Below, one piece after another: positions 1 to 5,755 of a DNA stretch of 9,521 nt. The notes below the pieces were generated by a model. It saw nothing but the letters and a program-made list of their open reading frames with translations. It was not told the DNA's origin and did not search any database. The position numbers were made by a program, and so were the translations under genes. This DNA comes from Actinomycetota bacterium (GTDB taxonomy: Bacteria > Actinomycetota > Acidimicrobiia > Acidimicrobiales > Aldehydirespiratoraceae): assembly GCA_012271125.1 (NCBI GenBank), contig JAAXHB010000314.1, positions 1 to 9,521 on the forward strand, given 5' to 3'. Position 1 is the first letter of the stretch. Each line of letters opens with the position of its first letter.

Positions 1-56
1 GAACCCCTGGCCTCCTCGATGCGACCGAGGCGCTCTTCCAACTGAGCTACACCCCC
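1..56 (-). tRNA. tRNA-Ala (anticodon CGC), 3' end beyond the window
   Basis: Read on the minus strand from base 56, the sequence gives a 7-nt acceptor strand GGGGGTG, then TA, a D arm GCTC..GAGC with GG in the loop, an anticodon stem CCTCG/CGAGG closing the 7-nt loop GTCGCAT, the variable segment AGGCC, and the start of the T arm (AGGGG TTC). The anticodon is CGC (plus-strand bases 21-23), which reads Ala codon GCG. The rest of the T arm and the 3' acceptor strand lie outside the window, so neither acceptor pairing nor an encoded CCA can be checked. It diverges from the pyruvyl transferase gene at 101. Confidence 0.93.
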
Positions 57-67
57 GCTGAGGCATC

Positions 68-73
68 ATTTTA
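68..73 (-). promoter_or_regulatory. -10 box of the tRNA-Ala promoter
   Basis: The minus strand reads TAAAAT 11 nt upstream of the mature tRNA 5' end. A start site near base 61 would give a leader of only a few bases before RNase P processing. With a 17-bp spacer the -35 position reads TCACCA, matching TTGACA at three of six bases, so the promoter call rests mainly on the -10 box. Confidence 0.5.
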
Positions 74-100
74 GGCAGTGACACGATTGGTGGTGACTAG

Positions 101-1246
101 ATGACGATAAAAAGAGTGGCATTAGCGGGGTGGTTTGGCTCCGACAATCTCGGCGACGAGCTAATCGCCAAAGCTCTGTTGGAGCAGTTGCTCACACGTG
201 ATGTTGAGCCGCTGGTCGTGTCCGTTGACGCTGAGCGAACCAGACAGCTTCATGGGGTTGACGCGCCAAATGTCAATGTGCCAAAAATCAATGTTGTTGA
301 GCATCGTCGGCTTCGTCAACAAAAGGACCTGATTAAGGCGTTGGGTGATACCGATGCCATGTTGTTGTCCGGTGGAATTGTGCAAGCCGAAACGTCTAGG
401 TGGAATCTGCCGTTTCACTTGTCAAGGACTTGGAAAGAGGCACGGCCGTTTTCGGCTGTAGGCATGGGCGTGGGACGGGTTGATTCGCGTCTCGGGCAGC
501 TGATGGTTCGGGCCAGTTTGCGACGTAGCGAGCAAAACGTTGTGCGAGATATTTCCAGCGCCGATCGGTTGCGACGCTGGGGGCTGGACAATGTTTCGGT
601 AGGGGCTGATCCGGCGTTTGGCCTGGGAGTGGAAGCAGTTGAGTCTGACGACACTTTTTGTGTGGTGTTGCGCCGTCCGAATCAGGCTGGGTCTAGTTGG
701 GTCGGTCGCAAGCTGCGTCATCGTGTATTTAAGGGTTGGCGGACTGCGGCGGGGAGGTCGTCGAGCAAGCTTGACAAGGACTTTGTGAAGTCGTGTGCTT
801 CGGCGGTTAACTCGATAGCTGAAACGACTGGCTTGCAACCGCGGTTTGTGGCGTTGCAGGCAAGTCGAGATGAGCCTTTGCATCGCGCTGTTGCCGAGCA
901 ACTTGATACGGATTCTTCACAAGTGGTGCCCTCTCTTGAGAGCGTGTTGGATGAGATTGGTCGTAGCAAGTTGGTGGTGAGCATGCGCTATCACGGAGCG
1001 GTGGCGGCATTGTTGCATCATCGCCCTGCGGTGTTGCTGGACTATTCGCCAAAGATGATTTCGCTGGCTTGTGAGGGTGGCGGCTGGGCGTCGACACTGG
1101 ATCCGTTGCATCTCGATGAGGCAATGGTCAAATTTGCCGTTGATGACGCCTTTACGCATGCTCCAGGCACAGCTGAGGCGCTGGGTGATTTGCAAACCCG
1201 TTTGAAGGTCAACGCGGAGGCAATCGACCGCCTGCTTGGCAGCTAA
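101..1246 (+). CDS. Polysaccharide pyruvyl transferase family protein (CsaB/WcaK type)
   Basis: 381 aa. It belongs by sequence to the polysaccharide pyruvyl transferase family, whose members transfer pyruvate from phosphoenolpyruvate to a sugar of a wall or capsule glycan as a ketal. Visible motifs are the N-terminal GWFGSDNLGDE (10-20; family form G..g..N.GDE), DAMLLSGGIVQ (85-95), VRDISS (148-153), ADPAF (169-173), SMRYHGAVAAL (294-304; the family S.R.H signature) and DYSPKM (314-319; family YDPK). The GGG usually seen in the second motif is reduced to SGG. There is no signal peptide or membrane segment, so it should act in the cytosol. The start is the first ATG and leads straight into the first conserved motif; no strong Shine-Dalgarno is seen (only GGTGG about 7 nt upstream). 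Its stop overlaps the next gene by one base (TAATG), so the two are probably translationally coupled. The acceptor sugar cannot be read from sequence; a CsaB role on secondary wall polymer is inferred from the SLH gene and epimerase nearby. Confidence 0.85.
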   Translation: MTIKRVALAGWFGSDNLGDELIAKALLEQLLTRDVEPLVVSVDAERTRQLHGVDAPNVNVPKINVVEHRRLRQQKDLIKALGDTDAMLLSGGIVQAETSRWNLPFHLSRTWKEARPFSAVGMGVGRVDSRLGQLMVRASLRRSEQNVVRDISSADRLRRWGLDNVSVGADPAFGLGVEAVESDDTFCVVLRRPNQAGSSWVGRKLRHRVFKGWRTAAGRSSSKLDKDFVKSCASAVNSIAETTGLQPRFVALQASRDEPLHRAVAEQLDTDSSQVVPSLESVLDEIGRSKLVVSMRYHGAVAALLHHRPAVLLDYSPKMISLACEGGGWASTLDPLHLDEAMVKFAVDDAFTHAPGTAEALGDLQTRLKVNAEAIDRLLGS

Positions 1247-2256
1247 TGGAACAACCCGACTCGTCTCACTCCCCCACCTCATCACAGACCTCTAACTCAC
1301 CTGAACCTTCGGAGTCGACCGCCTCGTCGTCACGCCCCACTCGAGCGAGGTGGCTGAGGGTTGCCCGTCGGGTTTATTTGGCAGCACTTGGCATTGCTCT
1401 GCTTGTCGTTGTTGTTATTAATGCTGATGACGTTGTCGAGGTTGTTTCAGATGCCAGACTCGGGTGGCTGATCTTGGCAGCGTTGATGAGCTGCGTTTCA
1501 ATTGTCCCAAACTCTGGGGTATGGACACAAGCACTGCGAGCATTGGGGCAACAGGTGACGTTGCGACAGGTGGTGACGGCGACAGCTCGAGCACTTCCGG
1601 CTCGTTACATTCCAACCGGTTTTAATTTTGCCATCGCTCGGGGCGCTTTGTTACGTTCTGCGGCTGGGATTGGGGTAGTACCTCTTGGGTTGGTGGCGGC
1701 ACTTGAAATGGCGTTAAGCGTTGCGGTGGCGGGAGCGACTGGGATCGTGATTTTGGCGCTAGTGGGGACGCTTCCGGCGAGCTGGGTTTGGCTGGCGGCG
1801 GTGGTGATCGGTTTGGTAGTGGCGGTGAGTCCACCGGTGAGTCAGCGGGTGCTTGGCTGGATCGCGAGGCGGGTTTCGACTGAACTGCCTGAGACGTCTT
1901 GGACGGGATGGGCGCGGGTGGTTGGAGCTTTGGGGATTTATTGGGCGTTGGCGTCGGTGACGTTTGCGGTGTACTTGTCGGCGTTTCCGGCAGCCGATGG
2001 GATCGCCTTCGCCAAAGCGATTGGTGCGTTCATGCTTGCCTGGGCGGTCGGGTTTTTGGCGGTGCTGGCACCGCAAGGTCTTGGAGTTGCTGAAGCCGGA
2101 TTGGTTGCGCTGTTAGCTGTTGACGGACTTGATGCTTCGCGGCTCTTATTGATTTTCGCCGGCTATCGCTTGTTGCTGGTGTTTCGGGATTTAACGATTG
2201 CGTTTGGAACTGAGGTGGTGCTACGACTTCAAACTCCTCAAGAGAGCCAAGGCTGA
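1246..2256 (+). CDS. Flippase-like integral membrane protein (YbhN / LPG-synthase TM family)
   Basis: 336 aa. About 45 N-terminal residues are Ser/Pro/Thr-rich and probably disordered. They are followed by a basic stretch (RARWLRVARR) and roughly seven or eight hydrophobic segments to residue 325. The segment AWAVGFLAVLAPQGLGVAEA (about 265-284) matches the family hallmark AW..GFL....P.GLGVREA, and LPARYIPTGFNF (about 116-127) fits the K/RY.PG motif of the same family (Pfam LPG_synthase_TM). Members lie in polysaccharide and glycolipid loci and are thought to handle lipid-linked intermediates; MprF uses a related domain to flip lysyl-phosphatidylglycerol. There is no C-terminal aminoacyl-transferase domain, so this is not an MprF. 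Its ATG overlaps the stop of the pyruvyl transferase gene, which suggests the two act on the same glycan or lipid carrier. Its last 19 bases overlap the 3' end of the convergent epimerase gene. The substrate is unknown. Confidence 0.8.
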   Translation: MEQPDSSHSPTSSQTSNSPEPSESTASSSRPTRARWLRVARRVYLAALGIALLVVVVINADDVVEVVSDARLGWLILAALMSCVSIVPNSGVWTQALRALGQQVTLRQVVTATARALPARYIPTGFNFAIARGALLRSAAGIGVVPLGLVAALEMALSVAVAGATGIVILALVGTLPASWVWLAAVVIGLVVAVSPPVSQRVLGWIARRVSTELPETSWTGWARVVGALGIYWALASVTFAVYLSAFPAADGIAFAKAIGAFMLAWAVGFLAVLAPQGLGVAEAGLVALLAVDGLDASRLLLIFAGYRLLLVFRDLTIAFGTEVVLRLQTPQESQG

Positions 2257-3314
2257 AGTTCGTCAAGGATTTGCTGAGACGGGTTGGACGCCGGGAAAGT
2301 TCGGTGGCGTCTGTATGCCTGTGGGTCGCTTAGGAAATCTGAGACGATTTTTGGGTCGTAGTGGCTTATGACAATGTTTTCGTCGACGCCGTCTTCGCGG
2401 TCGGTGCGATCACGCCATAACAAGGTAGGCACGCCAAGCAGGGCACATTCTTCTTGAATTGAGCCGCCGTCAGTGATTACATACGACGACGCTGCTAAGG
2501 CGTCAAGGAAGTCGCCGTGTGACACGAGCGAGGTGAGGTTTATGCCGGCATCTGCGAGGCGCTGGCGGTGCTTTGTGGAGAGGGCACGTTCGGTCGGTCC
2601 GTGTAAATACCAGGTGACGGTTGTGCCTGGCGAGATGCTGACAAGTAAGTCGACCATTGCTTCCACCCGACTTCGTTTTTGAAGGTTCTCGACGCGGTGC
2701 ATCGTCACCACTACCCCTTTGGGGGTGGGAGGTACCTGCTGGACAGAGAAGTGGGTAGCGACGGTGTCGGCGACGGTGTTGGCGTCTTGTTCGACAATAC
2801 GGCCCTTGACACGGGAGTTGCGCAGGTTTTGAGCGGCGATGGCGTTGGGGGCAAACAGCAAGTCGGACATGCGGTCGACGAACACGCGGATGATTTCTTC
2901 GGGGAACGGATGGAACCATCGAAACGTCCGCAAACCTGCTTCGACGTGTGCCACTGGTATGCCAGCACGGCGAGCCATCAACGCGCTAATAAGCGTTGTC
3001 GGCGTATCCCCATGAACTAAGCAAATTGTGGGAGAGTTTGTGAAGACTTGTTTGCGGAGGCGGGAGCGGGAGAGCAGTAGCAGGGCGAGTTTGGCTGCCC
3101 AGAGCAGGGCATGAGGGATCGAGTTGACGTCGCGAGTGGTTCCGAGGTGGAGGTCGGGGTCTCGAATGTTCAGTTCGGCGCGGAAGTCAACGGCGAGCTG
3201 GGCGTGTTGTCCTGAGTCGATGAGGCGGTAGTCGACTTTGTTGTCGTCCAAAAGATGAAGCAGCGGTGCCATCTTCACGTACTGGGCTTTAGTGCCAATA
3301 AATACTGTTAGCAC
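2238..3314 (-). CDS. UDP-N-acetylglucosamine 2-epimerase family protein (WecB/MnaA type)
   Basis: 358 aa, close to the usual length of non-hydrolysing UDP-GlcNAc 2-epimerases, which interconvert UDP-GlcNAc and UDP-ManNAc in the cytosol. Motifs: GTKAQYVKMAPLL (7-19; GTRPEAIK in E. coli WecB), HGDT (101-104), HVEAGLRT (123-130), PEE (138-140), HRVEN (206-210) and TDGGSIQEE (281-289). These keep the acidic residues (D103, E125, E140) and the His aligned with the known catalytic set. Two variations stand out: Lys9 where WecB has Arg10, and DGGS where most have DSGG, which points to a divergent subfamily. The start is GTG; the conserved Rossmann strand begins at residue 2, so a later start is unlikely. 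No Shine-Dalgarno is seen. The gene lies 19 bp after the GlpR-like gene and is probably co-transcribed with it. The product could feed wall polymer, teichoic acid or capsule synthesis; the sugar specificity is not proven. Confidence 0.85.
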   Translation of the reverse strand: MLTVFIGTKAQYVKMAPLLHLLDDNKVDYRLIDSGQHAQLAVDFRAELNIRDPDLHLGTTRDVNSIPHALLWAAKLALLLLSRSRLRKQVFTNSPTICLVHGDTPTTLISALMARRAGIPVAHVEAGLRTFRWFHPFPEEIIRVFVDRMSDLLFAPNAIAAQNLRNSRVKGRIVEQDANTVADTVATHFSVQQVPPTPKGVVVTMHRVENLQKRSRVEAMVDLLVSISPGTTVTWYLHGPTERALSTKHRQRLADAGINLTSLVSHGDFLDALAASSYVITDGGSIQEECALLGVPTLLWRDRTDREDGVDENIVISHYDPKIVSDFLSDPQAYRRHRTFPASNPSQQILDELQPWLS

Positions 3315-3347
3315 AGGTGTTTAGTTTGACTGACTAGCCCACCTGTG
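3312..3347. repeat. 8-bp inverted repeat spanning the start of the epimerase gene
   Basis: CACAGGTG at 3312-3319 and its exact reverse complement CACCTGTG at 3340-3347 are separated by 20 bases. The repeat covers the GTG start of the epimerase gene, the 19-bp intergenic gap and the last codons of the upstream gene. It could form a stem in the mRNA that limits access to the start codon, or be an operator. An 8-bp match can also arise by chance. Confidence 0.35.
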
Positions 3348-4065
3348 AATGTTGTCCGGTGAGCGATGCGAAGGCTTGCGGGTTGGGGTAAGTCATGTGT
3401 GGGTCGCGATGTGTGTGGGGGCCACGATATGACTCAGGTTGCGGCTCGTCGTCTTGGAGCCAAGGATCGGCGTGCTTGCGTTCGTAGTTTGTTTGGGCGA
3501 GCTCCGCAGGGTCGTAATACGGCTCGGCCTGCACGCTTGAAGATTCATGATGGCGGGCTTCAAAACCATCGTCGGTTCCGGTGGCAAGCAGGGGCTCTTC
3601 TTGATACTGGTCTTGAGGGGCTGGCGGGATTCTCGGCAGGAAGTCCATGAGCTCAGCTTGAGCGTTTTGCTGACGCAGGTTTACAAGTGCCACCGCGAAA
3701 GAGAGTAGGGCAATGTCGACGGCGATGTGGAGCACCCAGCCGGCGACCCCAAGGGTCGGCACCAGCGCCAGCGTCCCGAGTGCGAGTAATACGAGGGCAA
3801 CGCCGATCTGGTTGCGGCGGCGGTTTGCCTCAATGCGTGATTGTGGTGGCGCGGTCAGCGACATGCGGCCATGGCGGAGCTGGGGCCCAGCTAGGCCTTT
3901 ACCTGTTTCAAGCGAGACAGAACTACCGAGGGCACCGAGGCGTTGGGTGATGCGGGGGCTGAACCGACGAGAAGCGGGGCGGGATTTCCTGGTTTCTCGG
4001 AGGCAATACAGGAAATAGCAAGTCCACGCGAGCGCGAGAACACCAAGTGCGATGGTTGTCTCCAA
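3334..4065 (-). CDS. Three-TM membrane protein resembling GlpR, receptor of gephyrin-like MoeA
   Basis: 243 aa. One N-terminal transmembrane segment (about 4-21) is followed by a basic stretch, a loop, then Arg-rich RIEANRRRNQ (77-86) leading into two adjacent membrane segments (about 87-107 and 109-128). A roughly 105-residue tail rich in Asp, Glu, Pro, Gln and His is probably disordered. This order (one TM, basic linker, RRRR plus TM pair with W.LH..VD..L, disordered tail) is what I recall for actinobacterial GlpR, the membrane partner of the MoeA paralogue Glp in Corynebacterium (M. tuberculosis Rv0996). moeA lies 3 kb away, with moaA/moaC between. The start is TTG, chosen because AGGAGG lies 4 nt upstream and no ATG or GTG follows in frame before the first TM. 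The family call rests on architecture and context, not on close sequence identity; a generic membrane protein remains possible. Confidence 0.55.
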   Translation of the reverse strand: METTIALGVLALAWTCYFLYCLRETRKSRPASRRFSPRITQRLGALGSSVSLETGKGLAGPQLRHGRMSLTAPPQSRIEANRRRNQIGVALVLLALGTLALVPTLGVAGWVLHIAVDIALLSFAVALVNLRQQNAQAELMDFLPRIPPAPQDQYQEEPLLATGTDDGFEARHHESSSVQAEPYYDPAELAQTNYERKHADPWLQDDEPQPESYRGPHTHRDPHMTYPNPQAFASLTGQHSQVG

Positions 4066-4069
4066 GAAC

Positions 4070-4075
4070 CCTCCT
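4070..4075 (-). promoter_or_regulatory. Shine-Dalgarno AGGAGG fixing a TTG start
   Basis: The minus strand reads AGGAGG, then GTTC, then the TTG start of the GlpR-like gene. It is the only perfect Shine-Dalgarno before a gene in this window and is the main reason for accepting a TTG start. Confidence 0.7.
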
Positions 4076-4083
4076 GTGGGGTA

Positions 4084-4130
4084 CCGCGAATTGCTTGCCG
4101 GGCGCGTGATGCGCCCCGCGAATTATGTCA
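4084..4130 (-). promoter_or_regulatory. Promoter/leader of the GlpR-like gene: extended -10, direct repeat and hairpin
   Basis: The minus strand reads TGACATAAT at 4130-4122, an extended -10 element (TGN plus CATAAT), predicting a transcript start near 4115 and a leader of about 50 nt. That leader holds GGGCGC/GCGCCC (4100-4105 and 4111-4116, 5-nt loop). The hairpin lies between two identical 9-base direct repeats, CCGCGAATT on the plus strand at 4084-4092 and 4116-4124, 32 bases apart. No convincing -35 box was found. The repeat pair may be an operator; no known regulator is recognised. Confidence 0.45.
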
Positions 4131-4145
4131 CACAACTGCAATAGA

Positions 4146-4206
4146 CCTTGGGATTTTGCACAGCATCCTTAGGGATTTTTTGCTGGGGTTTTGGTAACAA
4201 CCCAGC
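4146..4206. repeat. Imperfect direct repeats and stem-loop after moaC
   Basis: CCTTGGGATTTTGC at 4146-4159 recurs as CCTTAGGGATTTTTTGC at 4167-4183, about 21 bases (two helical turns) apart. Just beyond, GCTGGG (4182-4187) pairs with CCCAGC (4201-4206) around a 13-nt loop. Seen from moaC, the stem is followed by a run of A, not U, so it is not a standard intrinsic terminator. With the neighbouring promoter element it fills the 149-bp gap between moaC and the GlpR-like gene. Confidence 0.4.
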
Positions 4207-4214
4207 GGGCTTGC

Positions 4215-4694
4215 TTAGGTTGAGCGGCGATATGTGCCGGATTTGCCTCCGGTTTTTTCCCATAGGGCGATGTCTGTGATTGTCATGGAACGATCAAGTG
4301 CCTTGCACATGTCATAAACCGTCAAGGCGGCAACGTTGACAGCGGTCAGGGCTTCCATTTCAACGCCGGTGCGGTCGGTGGCTTCGGCGTTGGCGGTTAT
4401 CTCGACATGATCGTCGTGGAGTTCAAAGTCGACCGTCACTGCGCTGAGCGCCAAGCCATGGCATAGCGGGATCAGTTCGGAAGTTCGTTTGGCGGCTTGG
4501 ATGCCGGCGATTCGAGCAACGCCGAGAACGTCGCCTTTTTTGACTGTGTCGGCGGCGATGGCTTTGGCGACGTCTGGTGCCATGTTGACTTTGCCTTTGG
4601 CGGTGGCGGTTCTGTGGGTTTGGTCTTTGCCGGCGACATTGACCATGCGGGCGTTGCCTGCGTCGTCAAGATGCGTGAAACCGGCGTCGGTCAT
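4215..4694 (-). CDS. moaC: Cyclic pyranopterin monophosphate synthase MoaC
   Basis: 159 aa, the normal length for MoaC, which rearranges the 3',8-cyclo-GTP made by MoaA into cyclic pyranopterin monophosphate, the first stable intermediate of molybdenum cofactor synthesis. Conserved blocks are MVNVAGK (17-23), KRTSELIPLCHGL (69-81), TGVEMEALTAV (109-119) and VYDMCKALDR (126-134) with Asp128 and Lys131 of the active site, then KTGGKSG (147-153). The family usually has LIPLCHP; here the Pro is Gly. The ATG lies 11 bp after the moaA stop, and the stop itself forms part of an AGGGA ribosome-binding site, so moaA and moaC form an operon with moaA first. The protein is cytosolic and acts as a hexamer in characterised members. 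Confidence 0.96.
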   Translation of the reverse strand: MTDAGFTHLDDAGNARMVNVAGKDQTHRTATAKGKVNMAPDVAKAIAADTVKKGDVLGVARIAGIQAAKRTSELIPLCHGLALSAVTVDFELHDDHVEITANAEATDRTGVEMEALTAVNVAALTVYDMCKALDRSMTITDIALWEKTGGKSGTYRRST

Positions 4695-4705
4695 TATTTG
4701 AGTCC

Positions 4706-5698
4706 CTAGCCGCCGATTTGTGACATTGACCGCTTAGGACGGATGAAATGCACCTGGTTGATCTGGTGGCCTGCCCATTTCGATGCGACCGAGGACGACA
4801 CGGCTTGGGCTATGTCTTCATCGGTTGCGCCTGAGCGCAGTAAGGCTCGCAGGTCTGTTTCATCTGTGGCGAACAGGCAATTGCGGAACTGTCCGTCGGC
4901 GGTGAGACGCACCCGGTCACAGGTTGAGCAGAACGAGTCGCTGACCGAGGCGACTATGCCGATTGTCTGTGGTCCGATTGTGCCGGTGTCGTCGGTGAAG
5001 CGGTAACGGGTGGCTGGTGCGGTTGTGCGTTCGAGTTGGGTGATGGGGCTGACGGCGTTGATGCGGTCACGGATTTCGTTAACCGGCACGACGGTGTCGT
5101 TGGACCAGGCACCGTCGGCGTCTAGGGGCATGAACTCGATAAAGCGCACCTCAACGCCGTTGGTTTTTCCGAAGTGGACAAAATCGGCGATTTCGTCGTC
5201 GTTAATGCCACGCATAACCACGCAGTTGATCTTGACCTGATCGAATCCGGCGGCGATGGCAGAGTCGATGCCTTCGAGAACCTTGTCGAGATCGTCACGG
5301 CGTGTTATTTCTTTAAATGTTTCAGGGTTCAGCGAGTCACAAGAAATGTTGATGCGACGCAGGCCGGCATTGCGCAGCTCTGTAGCGATCAGTGGCAAGG
5401 TCACGCCATTAGTCGTCATCGACAGATCTGTCTTTAGCGCTGCGAGCATTTTCACGAACACCGGCAGGTTGGCACGCACTGTGGGTTCGCCGCCGGTGAT
5501 GCGGATGGCGTCGACGCCGAAGCTGTTGACCATTATCTGAGCGACTCGTGTGATCTCCTCGAAAGTCAGGACTTCGCTGCGCGGCAGCCACTGCAGTCCG
5601 TCTTCGGGCATGCAATATGTGCATCGAAAGTTGCAGCGGTCGGTCACCGAAATTCGCAAATCTCGGTGCACCCTTCCGAAGCCGTCTATGAGCTCCAC
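4706..5698 (-). CDS. moaA: GTP 3',8-cyclase MoaA (radical SAM)
   Basis: 330 aa, full length. MoaA uses S-adenosylmethionine and two 4Fe-4S clusters to cyclise GTP in the first step of molybdenum cofactor synthesis. The N-terminal cluster motif CX3CX2C is at Cys22, Cys26 and Cys29 (DRCNFRCTYC), the SAM-binding GGEP at 69-72, and the C-terminal cluster CX2CX13C at Cys257, Cys260 and Cys274. The protein ends in the double glycine (..SMSQIGG) needed for activity in studied MoaA proteins. The start is GTG. A TAATCT box lies 6 nt upstream with no clear Shine-Dalgarno, which suggests a leaderless transcript beginning at or next to the start codon. moaC follows after 11 bp. Confidence 0.97.
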   Translation of the reverse strand: MELIDGFGRVHRDLRISVTDRCNFRCTYCMPEDGLQWLPRSEVLTFEEITRVAQIMVNSFGVDAIRITGGEPTVRANLPVFVKMLAALKTDLSMTTNGVTLPLIATELRNAGLRRINISCDSLNPETFKEITRRDDLDKVLEGIDSAIAAGFDQVKINCVVMRGINDDEIADFVHFGKTNGVEVRFIEFMPLDADGAWSNDTVVPVNEIRDRINAVSPITQLERTTAPATRYRFTDDTGTIGPQTIGIVASVSDSFCSTCDRVRLTADGQFRNCLFATDETDLRALLRSGATDEDIAQAVSSSVASKWAGHQINQVHFIRPKRSMSQIGG

Positions 5699-5704
5699 CG
5701 CTTC

Positions 5705-5710
5705 AGATTA
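5705..5710 (-). promoter_or_regulatory. -10 box for a leaderless moaA-moaC transcript
   Basis: The minus strand reads TAATCT, six bases (GAAGCG), then the GTG start of moaA. A -10 box ending 6 nt before the start codon places the transcript start on the codon itself. The -35 position is not recognisable. If real, it separates moaA-moaC from the surface-protein gene upstream. Confidence 0.5.
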
Positions 5711-5755
5711 CCGCTCAGATTTTTGAAATCGCACAGCCTCCGCTTGCGCACGACT

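Noticed and set aside
4182..4206. Intrinsic terminator for moaC
   Set aside because: The GCTGGG/CCCAGC stem is followed by A residues on the minus strand and by GGGCTTGC on the plus strand, so it lacks the U run in either direction.
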